Below, piece by piece: positions 1 through 7,067 of a DNA stretch of 64,000 bases. The stretch comes from Deltaproteobacteria bacterium RBG_13_43_22. GTDB taxonomy: Bacteria > Desulfobacterota > RBG-13-43-22. Each line of letters opens with the position of its first letter. Within the stretch, counting starts at the first letter, position 1. The position numbers and the translations under genes are program-made. The stretch lies in assembly GCA_001797675.1 (NCBI GenBank), contig MGQB01000036.1, positions 62,001 to 126,000 on the forward strand, in the 5' to 3' direction. The notes beneath the pieces are model-generated. The model had not been told where the DNA came from. It did no database searches and saw only the letters and a program-made list of their open reading frames with translations.

Positions 1-1707
1 AATCTCACTCAATTGGTTCGGCAGGGTTCCAAGGTCTTCGCCGATAATCAATGTTTTGTTTCGAACACTTTCCAAGGCCAGAATTTTAAGATAATCCTCA
101 AGACAATATCTAACATAGGCCCCCTCTTGGGGATCCCGGCCTTCCAATATCCAAAACAGTCTGAAAAATTTCATAATATGATCGATCCGCAGCGCCCCTC
201 CCGGGCGGCTGTTTTTCCTGATCTCCAAAGCAAAGAGCTCATAGCCGTCCTGACGATATTTTTCTTCGTTTGGAGGGAAGAAGCCCCAATCTTGCCCCTT
301 GGGTGAAAAATCATCCGGCGGAGCCCCAACTCTGACGCCGGGAATGGTGAAACCCCGGTAGGCCCAGGAATCCGCTCCCCAGGGATCAATACCGAGGGCC
401 AAGTCATGATAGAGACCGATCCCTGAACCTGATTGGAGGGCCATTTCCTGCACCTCTGAAAGCTGTGCTTCCACCTGCCATTGAAGATATTTATGAAACA
501 AGACCTCCTGCCAATGGTTTTCTTGAAAAATCTTCACTTCCCGTGAATAAGGGTCTTGAAAACGGTGCGGCCACTGCTCCCAAGTTTGAAATTCCGGGTT
601 TGTTCTCTCAAAATGAGCCGTCAGGGCGCAATAGACCGCATAGTGATCCAATAACTTGCCTTCATTATTAATATAAGCTTGAAAATTTTTCTGACGTTCG
701 CTCTTTTGCCCGGCCGCCTTCCAATGGCGCACTAAAAAGGTTTCAAAAATATTTTCCAATACCTTTCTCTTCAGGGTATCCACTTTTTCAAACTGAACTT
801 TTTCGCAATCCCTCAGTTCGGCCAGTAACTCTTGAGTCGCCGGGGCCATCATAATTTTCCACGCTTTTGGGGAATAGTTGTATTCTTCTATTTCGGGAAT
901 ATTCAGATAGATGGGATTCCGATACAAACGGCTTGAGGGATAATACGGGCTGATATTATAGGGTTCGTGGTTAGAAAGGGCATGTAAGGGAAGGAGACCG
1001 ATAACCTCGACTTGTAGAACATCGATGGCCCAGCGCACCAATTCCCTCAGGTCTCCGAAATCCCCTACTCCCCAATTATTCTTGGAACGAAGACCGGCCA
1101 GGGAAATCATCAGCCCGGCCCTTTTGCCAATGCCTCGGAGGACCAGGGGAAGATAAGTCTGCCCGGGACAGACGATCACTTTAACCGTCTGAACAAAGCG
1201 GTAATTGGTTTGCTTTAAAGTTAAAAAAATTTGATGATAGCCTAAAGGTAATCCTTCGGGAAAAGGCAGACTGCCTCTAAGATAGACGCGCCCATTGATC
1301 GTTTTGGCTCCTTTAAACAGGAGCTGTTTTTGAGAAAAAAAGTGATTGGACCCATTTCCGGATTCTTCTTTGATGTTGATTCGGACCTGGATATCCGGAG
1401 GCAGACGGTCAGTTTCCTTATCATGATTGGCCGGGATTTGAAAGGTCAGTTCTTTCGGCAAGGCATCCCCGGAGACGATCAGGATGGGCTCGGTAACCGG
1501 TCTCCAGTCTCGGTTTTCCTCTGCTTGGACCTCTTTTTTCAGTTCCCCCAAACTTCCCAAACGACATCCCATAGCTGAAAGGATTTTAATCTGGGTCTCT
1601 TGAAAATTGGAATGCAGATGCCCCCAGACATCCCAATATTCCGGCTCAATCCCTTTCAGGGCAGCCAGTCGGCTAAGCCATTTTTGATATTCTTCACGAT
1701 CACTCAT
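1..1707 (-). CDS. malQ: 4-alpha-glucanotransferase (amylomaltase), 5' part; runs off the left edge
   Basis: GH77 enzyme that transfers alpha-1,4-glucan segments between maltodextrins or glycogen in the cytoplasm. The frame is open from an ATG at 1707 to base 1 (569 codons) and the C-terminus lies outside the window. Visible GH77 signatures are the SPYYPSSRLYRNPIYL block, GADSWAYRGFTIPG, ALRIDHIMKFFRLFW, which holds the nucleophile Asp, and IIGEDLGTLP, which holds the acid/base Glu, at the very edge. An N-terminal extension of about 200 residues precedes the catalytic barrel, as in the long MalQ subgroup. There is no strong ribosome binding site before the ATG. Family assignment is confident from the motifs. 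The gene is followed upstream by a hairpin repeat that separates it from the CapA-like gene. Confidence 0.9.
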   Translation of the reverse strand, partial: MSDREEYQKWLSRLAALKGIEPEYWDVWGHLHSNFQETQIKILSAMGCRLGSLGELKKEVQAEENRDWRPVTEPILIVSGDALPKELTFQIPANHDKETDRLPPDIQVRINIKEESGNGSNHFFSQKQLLFKGAKTINGRVYLRGSLPFPEGLPLGYHQIFLTLKQTNYRFVQTVKVIVCPGQTYLPLVLRGIGKRAGLMISLAGLRSKNNWGVGDFGDLRELVRWAIDVLQVEVIGLLPLHALSNHEPYNISPYYPSSRLYRNPIYLNIPEIEEYNYSPKAWKIMMAPATQELLAELRDCEKVQFEKVDTLKRKVLENIFETFLVRHWKAAGQKSERQKNFQAYINNEGKLLDHYAVYCALTAHFERTNPEFQTWEQWPHRFQDPYSREVKIFQENHWQEVLFHKYLQWQVEAQLSEVQEMALQSGSGIGLYHDLALGIDPWGADSWAYRGFTIPGVRVGAPPDDFSPKGQDWGFFPPNEEKYRQDGYELFALEIRKNSRPGGALRIDHIMKFFRLFWILEGRDPQEGAYVRYCLEDYLKILALESVRNKTLIIGEDLGTLPNQLSEI

Positions 1708-1712
1708 TGAAA

Positions 1713-1868
1713 ATGAACAGCGAACGTATTCCCCGTCACGTCCATGGCGTGACTGCGTAAGCAGTAGGTCCCGTATTCATCGGGATTGGCGAGCGAACTT
1801 CAAAAATACCCATTTACCTTGCCTAGGATCCCGCCCTGCAGGACTGCACCTTGTTGCAGGGAGTTTCA
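1713..1868 (+). repeat. Hairpin repeat, diverged long copy (copy 3)
   Basis: Read on + this matches the reverse complement of the repeats at 37894-38014 and 40736-40856. Shared blocks in the same order are TGAACAG, CGAACGTATTCCCCG (GCGAGCGCATTCCCCG in the others), GGCGAGCGAACT, CCTTGCCT and TTGCAGGGAGTTTCA. The left hairpin has a different sequence (GTCACG/CGTGAC) but occupies the same place, and extra small stems ACTGC/GCAGT and TCCCG/CGGGA follow it. The right stem CCCTGCA/TGCAGGG is kept. The copy overlaps the last 14 or so codons and the stop of the CapA-like gene. Boundaries are from alignment by eye. Confidence 0.7.
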
Positions 1869-2920
1869 GTTCGGATTATTTTCCCGTCATCACTTATTCG
1901 GACATTGAATGGATGACCGTTTTTTTGGGTAAGGCTTTTGAGCAACAGGATCCCTTCTTTATAACTATCCGGTTCAGGGATTCCCCCGTTGATTAACTTG
2001 ATAGGAATCAACCGGCCCTCCAATAATTCTCCGTTTTCCAGGTCCAGCTTGACGTTTAAGATGACGCCGACTCCATTAGGGCCTTTCAGGTTAAACAGGC
2101 CATAGGTTAAAAAATTCCCCAGACTGTAGGCGATTAATTTCCCTTTATAAACCTCCACGGCCCTGACAACATGAGGACCATGGCCCAAGACCAAGTCTGC
2201 ACCGGCATCAATAACCGACCGGGAAAAAAGTATCGCGTTGCCCCGATCTTCCTCCAGAAAAATCTCATTCTCATTGACGACCTGGAGGGCGTTTATCCCT
2301 TCGGCTCCCCCATGAAAGGAAACGATCACCAGGTCATGGGCTTCCTTTAATTTACCGACTATTTCTTTGGCCTGGCTAATGTCCAACATGGAAAAAGAAT
2401 AGGGGGATGAAAGAAATGAAAATCCCACCAGGGCTATTTCCCTCCCTTTAACCGAAAATTCAGCTATGGCTTTTCCTCCTAAAGGTTTTATCTTTAAAAA
2501 GTCTAAAACCTCCAGGGTGCTTTTCAGGCCCTCCATTCCAAAATCGAAGGTATGGTTGTTGGCAATATTCAATACCGTAAACCCGGCCTGTTTCAGATAT
2601 TGACCGTAACGGACCGGCGTTTTGAACTCAAAACACCAGGGGCTATTACTTTCCCAGCATTTGCCCAAGTCATCTTGGTCAAAAAGAGGACCTTCCAAAT
2701 TTCCAAAAGTAATATCTCCACCCCTTAGACTCGGATTGATATCCTGAAACAAATTCTGGCCATCGTCCGGTGGCAGTATCCCTCTGGACCCGGTCGATCC
2801 CATCATAATGTCTCCCACGGCCACAACGGATAAATAATCACCGGGATAGGTCTTTTGACCAATAACTCCTGAAATCAGGACAGAGAAAATTAGGAAAAAG
2901 GTCTTGTTGAATTTAAGCAT
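1823..2920 (-). CDS. CapA family (PGA_cap) metallophosphatase-like protein, exported
   Basis: Calcineurin-like metallophosphoesterase of the CapA/PgsA type, a family associated with poly-gamma-glutamate capsule synthesis but functionally loose. Motifs in order are VVAVGDIMMG (metal-binding Asp), GNLEGPL, IANNHTFDFG, SFHGGAEG and GHGPHVVRAVE, followed by IAYSLGNF. The frame opens further upstream at a GTG at 2962. The ATG at 2920 is preferred because it gives a clean hydrophobic export signal and has a GAGAAAG stretch upstream. About the last 14 residues and the stop codon are encoded by a hairpin repeat (1713-1868), so the native C-terminus was probably altered by that insertion. The substrate cannot be told. 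It stands apart from the capsule cluster at the other end of the window. Confidence 0.82.
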   Translation of the reverse strand: MLKFNKTFFLIFSVLISGVIGQKTYPGDYLSVVAVGDIMMGSTGSRGILPPDDGQNLFQDINPSLRGGDITFGNLEGPLFDQDDLGKCWESNSPWCFEFKTPVRYGQYLKQAGFTVLNIANNHTFDFGMEGLKSTLEVLDFLKIKPLGGKAIAEFSVKGREIALVGFSFLSSPYSFSMLDISQAKEIVGKLKEAHDLVIVSFHGGAEGINALQVVNENEIFLEEDRGNAILFSRSVIDAGADLVLGHGPHVVRAVEVYKGKLIAYSLGNFLTYGLFNLKGPNGVGVILNVKLDLENGELLEGRLIPIKLINGGIPEPDSYKEGILLLKSLTQKNGHPFNVRISDDGKIIRTETPCNKVQSCRAGS

Positions 2921-3283
2921 TCTTTCTCGCACCAAGTAACTTGAAAATAAGTCTCCGAACACCTAACGACGAAAGCTGTTTTCTTATTAAGTATACTACA
3001 GAATCCGTTATTTGTAAAAATACTTGTTTCCCCTCGTTCCCTGCTCTTTTGCTTCCATTACGGAATCCTTGACAATGAACTCATAAAATTATAAAAATAA
3101 AGGATTGATAATCTCGAAAAAAGTCGAAAATGTCCCATATTGGTCATCCCATTTTCGTTATTCCGGCGAAGGTCGCAATCAAGAATTATCAATTAATTTA
3201 AATGGGTTGTATCATTGTTTCCACTGGAGTGATTATCTTTTACGGGGTTATCAAGCATTAAATGTTAAGAACTGGTTTCTAAA
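2921..3283. other. Divergent spacer between the CapA-like gene and pgpA
   Basis: An A+T-rich spacer with no convincing gene. A 60-codon open frame inside it has low-complexity, non-protein-like content. It contains the promoter-like pair listed at 3069-3097. A CapA-side promoter is not obvious. Confidence 0.5.
3069..3097 (+). promoter_or_regulatory. Possible sigma70-type promoter before pgpA
   Basis: TTGACA at 3069-3074 is followed by TATAAA at 3090-3095 (15 bp spacing) or TAAAAA at 3092 (17 bp spacing). It lies about 190 bp before pgpA on the same strand. It rests on sequence match only. Confidence 0.3.
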
Positions 3284-3763
3284 TTGAATTCATTTAATAA
3301 GCCCACCCTTAGGAATCTGATCCTTTTCTTGAGTTCCGGGACCTACCTGGGTTATCTCCCTTTGGCTTCGGGCACCTTTGGAACCCTTTGGGGTCTGCCC
3401 ATATTCTATTGGCTTTCGACCCAACGGCTTTGGACACAAATTTTAATTATCCTTGGGTCCATCTTTCTTGCCGTCTTATTGGCCGGAAATGCCGAAAAAA
3501 TTTGGGGTGAAAAAGATCCCTCCAAGGTGGTCATTGATGAAATAGTCGGATATATGACAGCAATAGTCGGGCTTTCTTTTTCCTGGAACACAGCCCTGTT
3601 AGGGTTCTTAATTTTCAGGGTCATGGATATCCTTAAACCCTATCCCATTCGAAAAATCGACCAAAATCTGCCCGGAGGTTGGGGAATCGTCCTGGATGAT
3701 GTGCTGGCTGGAGTATATAGTCAGGTCATCCTTCGGATATTGGTCTATTTTCAGGTGATTTGA
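3284..3763 (+). CDS. pgpA: Phosphatidylglycerophosphatase A
   Basis: Inner-membrane phosphatase that dephosphorylates phosphatidylglycerol phosphate in phospholipid synthesis. The 159-residue length is typical. PgpA hallmarks are GYLPLASGTFGTLWGLP near the N-terminus, the acidic DPSKVVIDEIVGYM block and the C-terminal KPYPIRKIDQ...GIVLDDVLAGVYSQ block, whose acidic residues coordinate Mg2+. Hydrophobic segments lie between them. The start is a TTG at 3284 with no obvious strong ribosome binding site. It precedes cinA and thpR, an order common in deltaproteobacteria. Assignment is confident. Confidence 0.93.
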   Translation: MNSFNKPTLRNLILFLSSGTYLGYLPLASGTFGTLWGLPIFYWLSTQRLWTQILIILGSIFLAVLLAGNAEKIWGEKDPSKVVIDEIVGYMTAIVGLSFSWNTALLGFLIFRVMDILKPYPIRKIDQNLPGGWGIVLDDVLAGVYSQVILRILVYFQVI

Positions 3764-3805
3764 ACTGGTAACGGACATACTAACCAAACATATTTGAATT
3801 TTTTC

Positions 3806-3893
3806 TGTTGCGAGTTACGGGCCTGCGGGCAGGCAGGGAGTTACGAGTTTTTTGAGAAAGGGTTACGAGTTCAAAACCCGCAACCCGTAACAA
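3806..3893. repeat. Intergenic inverted repeat with GTTACG words
   Basis: The pgpA-cinA spacer contains GTTGCGAGTTACGGG on the left and CCCGCAACCCGTAAC on the right. These can pair (GTTACGGG with CCCGTAAC, GTTGCG with CGCAAC) around an inner GTTACGAGTT repeat. Similar words recur at 15396-15410 and 19225-19290. Confidence 0.55.
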
Positions 3894-3946
3894 TAATTTA
3901 AGTTAGAGTTAAATTCTCAGATCATATAGTCAAAGAATCTAAAACT

Positions 3947-5209
3947 ATGCCGTTAAAAATCGAAATCATTGGCATAGGCAACGAACTCATTACCGGCAGG
4001 GTTCTGGATCAAAATGCCGGTTATGCCGCTGCCAGATTGCATTCCTTTGGATTTGAGGTCAGCCGGATCATCTTGATCGGGGATCAGCCCAAAATAATCC
4101 GTTCCGCCCTGAAACAGGCTGAAAGGAGGGCCGATGCCATACTGGTGACCGGCGGTTTAGGCGGAACCCTGGATGACATCACCGTTGAAGTGGTCAGCCG
4201 GGTCTTCCACCGCCCACTGATTCTCCATGAGGGACTTCAAGGTCAAATTAGACGATCATTGTCCAGAAGAGCAATCCCCTGGAATCCTATTTTTGAGAAG
4301 ATCGCTTGGTTACCTAAAGGGGTGGAGCTTTTTCACCCCAGACCCAAGGCCTGTGGTTTTCTGATGAATGAAAAGGGAAAACCCTTTTTTTTCTTGCCCG
4401 GAGTCCCGGCCGAGATGAAAAGATATGTTGATCGTCAGATTATTCCTTACTTACTACAGCACTACACGGGACAGGAGGTCATTCGTCAAAGGATTTACAA
4501 TATATTTGGACTGTTAGAGCCGGAGATCAATGAGAAGCTAAAAGACTTGGAAAAACAGTTTGAATCCATCCAGCTTGGGTTTTATCCCAATTTTCCGGAG
4601 AACCGCCTGACTGTTTCGGTTCGATCGGAAAAAGCCCGTTGGGCCGACCGTCTGCTGGATTCCATCGAAAAGGTGGTGGTAGAACGGTTATCCGGGTATA
4701 TCATTTCAACGAATGAGCAAACCTTGGAAGAAGTCATCGGGGAATTGTTACGGCAAAAAAGGAGGTCTCTTTCCGTTGCCGAATCCTGCACCGGTGGATT
4801 GATCGGCCATCGAATCACGAGTGTTCCGGGGAGTTCCGAGTATTTTGATCGAGGAGTGACTGTTTACAGCAACCGTGCCAAAACGGAACTGCTGGACATT
4901 CCCAAAAGGGTCTTATCCTATTACGGAGCGGTCAGTGAAAAAACAGCCGTCTTAATGGCTGAAAGGATTCGAACACAAAGTGGATCGGATTTGGGCCTAG
5001 CCGTCACCGGCATCGCCGGGCCGGGGGGAGGAACCCCAGAAAAACCGGTTGGAACGGTCTGGATCGCCCTGTCCTCTTTCCAAGGAAACAAAGCAGGTCA
5101 TTTTCTTTTCAGGGGCAGTAGGAATCAGATCAAGATCCTGACCGCCCACACCGCCCTGAATTGGGTCAGGAGTTATCTCCTCAATGATTCGTTCCTTTTT
5201 AGCAATTGA
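3947..5209 (+). CDS. cinA: CinA: competence/damage-inducible protein, NMN deamidase
   Basis: Full-length two-domain CinA of 420 residues. The N-terminal MoCF-type domain opens with IEIIGIGNELITGRVLDQNA and contains VTGGLGGTLDDIT. The C-terminal nicotinamide-nucleotide amidase domain has VAESCTGGLIGHRI, VPGSSEYFDRGVTVYSN and AVTGIAGPGGG. CinA proteins recycle NMN to nicotinate mononucleotide, and the COG1058 domain has been linked to ADP-ribose pyrophosphatase activity. It sits directly before thpR, with which it overlaps by 26 bp, and upstream of recA, the classical cinA-recA neighbourhood. Translational coupling with thpR is likely. Confidence 0.95.
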   Translation: MPLKIEIIGIGNELITGRVLDQNAGYAAARLHSFGFEVSRIILIGDQPKIIRSALKQAERRADAILVTGGLGGTLDDITVEVVSRVFHRPLILHEGLQGQIRRSLSRRAIPWNPIFEKIAWLPKGVELFHPRPKACGFLMNEKGKPFFFLPGVPAEMKRYVDRQIIPYLLQHYTGQEVIRQRIYNIFGLLEPEINEKLKDLEKQFESIQLGFYPNFPENRLTVSVRSEKARWADRLLDSIEKVVVERLSGYIISTNEQTLEEVIGELLRQKRRSLSVAESCTGGLIGHRITSVPGSSEYFDRGVTVYSNRAKTELLDIPKRVLSYYGAVSEKTAVLMAERIRTQSGSDLGLAVTGIAGPGGGTPEKPVGTVWIALSSFQGNKAGHFLFRGSRNQIKILTAHTALNWVRSYLLNDSFLFSN

Positions 5210-5750
5210 TCTGCCCGAACGTCAAAAAGAGGTCGTTGCCGATTATATTCAGGAGTTAAGGGGGGTTCCTTCAAAGATAAAATGGGTTTCTCCCCATCAG
5301 ACTCATTTGACCTTGAAGTTTTTTGGTTCCATAACGCCAGAAACGGTTGAAAAGATTTCTCAGACCCTTTCTCCGGTCATATCCGATTACCTTCGGTTTC
5401 ATCTGACCTTGAAGGGTTTAAGTGCTTTTCCTAACCTGTTCAGACCCCGAGTGATCTGGATAGGTCTTGAAGGGGAAATCGAAAATCTTCAGGGGTTACA
5501 CCGAACCATTGAATTGGCCCTGGTTCCCTTGGGAATCCCCAAAGACGACCGGGTGTTCCAGGGCCATTTGACCTTGGGAAGAAACAAAGATACTCAAATA
5601 AACGAACCGCTTTACCGCGGGTTGTCCGAAGGATTGGAAAAAGAGACCGCCCCTTTTGTGGTGGAAGAGCTGATCCTTTTTAGAAGTGATTTAAAACCGA
5701 GCGGACCGGTTTATACTAAACTGGAGGTTTTTCCTCTAAAAAAAGAGTAA
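5184..5750 (+). CDS. thpR: RNA 2',3'-cyclic phosphodiesterase (LigT/2H family)
   Basis: 2H phosphoesterase that opens 2',3'-cyclic phosphates at RNA ends. Both catalytic HxTx motifs are visible: HLTLKFFG in the first half and GHLTLGR in the second. It starts MIRSFLAIDLP, typical for the family, and has the normal length of 188 residues. The ATG lies inside the end of cinA (26 bp overlap), which suggests coupled translation. Assignment is confident. The physiological RNA substrate in bacteria is not well defined. Confidence 0.92.
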   Translation: MIRSFLAIDLPERQKEVVADYIQELRGVPSKIKWVSPHQTHLTLKFFGSITPETVEKISQTLSPVISDYLRFHLTLKGLSAFPNLFRPRVIWIGLEGEIENLQGLHRTIELALVPLGIPKDDRVFQGHLTLGRNKDTQINEPLYRGLSEGLEKETAPFVVEELILFRSDLKPSGPVYTKLEVFPLKKE

Positions 5751-5777
5751 GGGAAATAAGGCCTGAAACTGGGATAC

Positions 5778-5820
5778 CGGATATCGGATAAAAATTATTT
5801 TCCCCGTCATCCGATGTCCG
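5778..5820. repeat. Inverted repeat upstream of recA
   Basis: CGGATATCGGAT (5778-5789) pairs with ATCCGATGTCCG (5809-5820) around a 19 bp loop, with one mismatch in the stem. It lies about 60 bp before the recA start. It could be a structured leader, a thpR terminator lacking a U-tract, or one of the intergenic repeats seen elsewhere in this region. No known LexA box was recognised. Confidence 0.5.
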
Positions 5821-5879
5821 ACCGCTGGCATTCAATATAAGGAAGTGAACCCAAACCACCAAACCTAAAGGGAGGCGAC

Positions 5880-6905
5880 ATGAAGACAGATTTAAAACCA
5901 AATAGTGAAAAAGGCAGGGCGGTAGAAATGGCCATGAGTCAAATTGAAAAACAGTTTGGAAAAGGCTCCATTATGCGCCTGGGAGCAGAGGCCTTGGCTG
6001 CCGATATCCCTTTTATCCCCACGGGGTCCCTCTCCCTTGACATCGCCACCGGCATCGGAGGGATCCCACGGGGTCGGATCACTGAAATCTATGGTCCGGA
6101 ATCTTCCGGGAAGACTACCCTGGCCCTGCACATCATTGCCGAAGCCCAGAAAAAAGGAGGAATGGCCGCTTTTATTGATGCCGAACATGCCTTGGATATC
6201 ATCTATGCCAATAAGTTAGGAGTCAACTGTGATGACCTGCTGGTCTCTCAACCCGATAACGGGGAACAGGCCCTGGAGATAGCTGAAATCCTGGTTCGCA
6301 GCGGTGCCATGGATATCGTGGTGGTCGATTCGGTGGCCGCTTTAGTCCCCCGGGCGGAAATCGAGGGGGAAATGGGAGATGCCCATATGGGACTCCAGGC
6401 CCGTCTCATGTCGCAAGCGTTAAGAAAGTTGACCGGGACCATCAGTAAAACCCATACCTCCTTGGTATTTATCAACCAGATTCGGATGAAAATCGGGGTT
6501 ATGTTCGGGAATCCGGAAACCACTACCGGGGGAAATGCCTTAAAGTTTTATGCTTCCCTGCGCCTGGATATTCGGAAAACCGGTACCTTAAAAGATGGGC
6601 AGGAAATAATCGGTACTCGAACCAAGGTCAAGGTGGTCAAAAACAAGATTGCCCCGCCCTTCAAAGAGGCCGAATTCGATATCCTTTATGGAGAAGGAAT
6701 CTCTAAGGAAGGAGATATCCTGGACCTCGGAGTGGCCCATGATATTGTTGAAAAAAGCGGTACCTGGTATTCATTCGGCGGCAATCGAATCGGTCAGGGT
6801 CGGGATAATGCCCGAACCTACCTGAAGGATCATCCGGAGGCTTTAACCGAGATCGAGACCAAGGTCAAACAGACTTATGGCCTCATTAAAGAATCGGTCC
6901 AGTAA
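5880..6905 (+). CDS. recA: RecA recombinase
   Basis: DNA strand-exchange ATPase and SOS coprotease. The Walker A motif GPESSGKTT is at residues 72-80, the Walker B region is [21 protein letters not shown], the loop L2 region has [20 protein letters not shown], and the N-terminal [13 protein letters not shown] block is canonical. Length (341) is normal with a short C-terminal tail. A GGGAGG ribosome binding site lies just before the ATG. No recX gene follows. alaS is the next gene after a 162 bp spacer that appears non-coding. Confidence 0.98.
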   Translation: MKTDLKPNSEKGRAVEMAMSQIEKQFGKGSIMRLGAEALAADIPFIPTGSLSLDIATGIGGIPRGRITEIYGPESSGKTTLALHIIAEAQKKGGMAAFIDAEHALDIIYANKLGVNCDDLLVSQPDNGEQALEIAEILVRSGAMDIVVVDSVAALVPRAEIEGEMGDAHMGLQARLMSQALRKLTGTISKTHTSLVFINQIRMKIGVMFGNPETTTGGNALKFYASLRLDIRKTGTLKDGQEIIGTRTKVKVVKNKIAPPFKEAEFDILYGEGISKEGDILDLGVAHDIVEKSGTWYSFGGNRIGQGRDNARTYLKDHPEALTEIETKVKQTYGLIKESVQ

Positions 6906-7067
6906 GAAAACAAAGGAGTCAAGGCGGTCAGGAAGGGTTCAAGGTTCAAGGAAAAACCGGATACCTTATACCCTGTTATCGGTGGATGAAAAATCTAACG
7001 GCCCTGGCAGGTGGATTAAAGGTTTGTCCCCTTGCCTATTGCCTAATTTTTTTAGAAAGGATACGCG

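Noticed and set aside
3105-3287. 60-codon + strand open frame before pgpA
   Set aside because: No recognisable protein features, no good start context. It lies in an A+T-rich spacer with promoter-like sequence.
5751-5879. LexA box upstream of recA
   Set aside because: No known deltaproteobacterial or enterobacterial SOS box consensus could be recognised. Only an inverted repeat was found.
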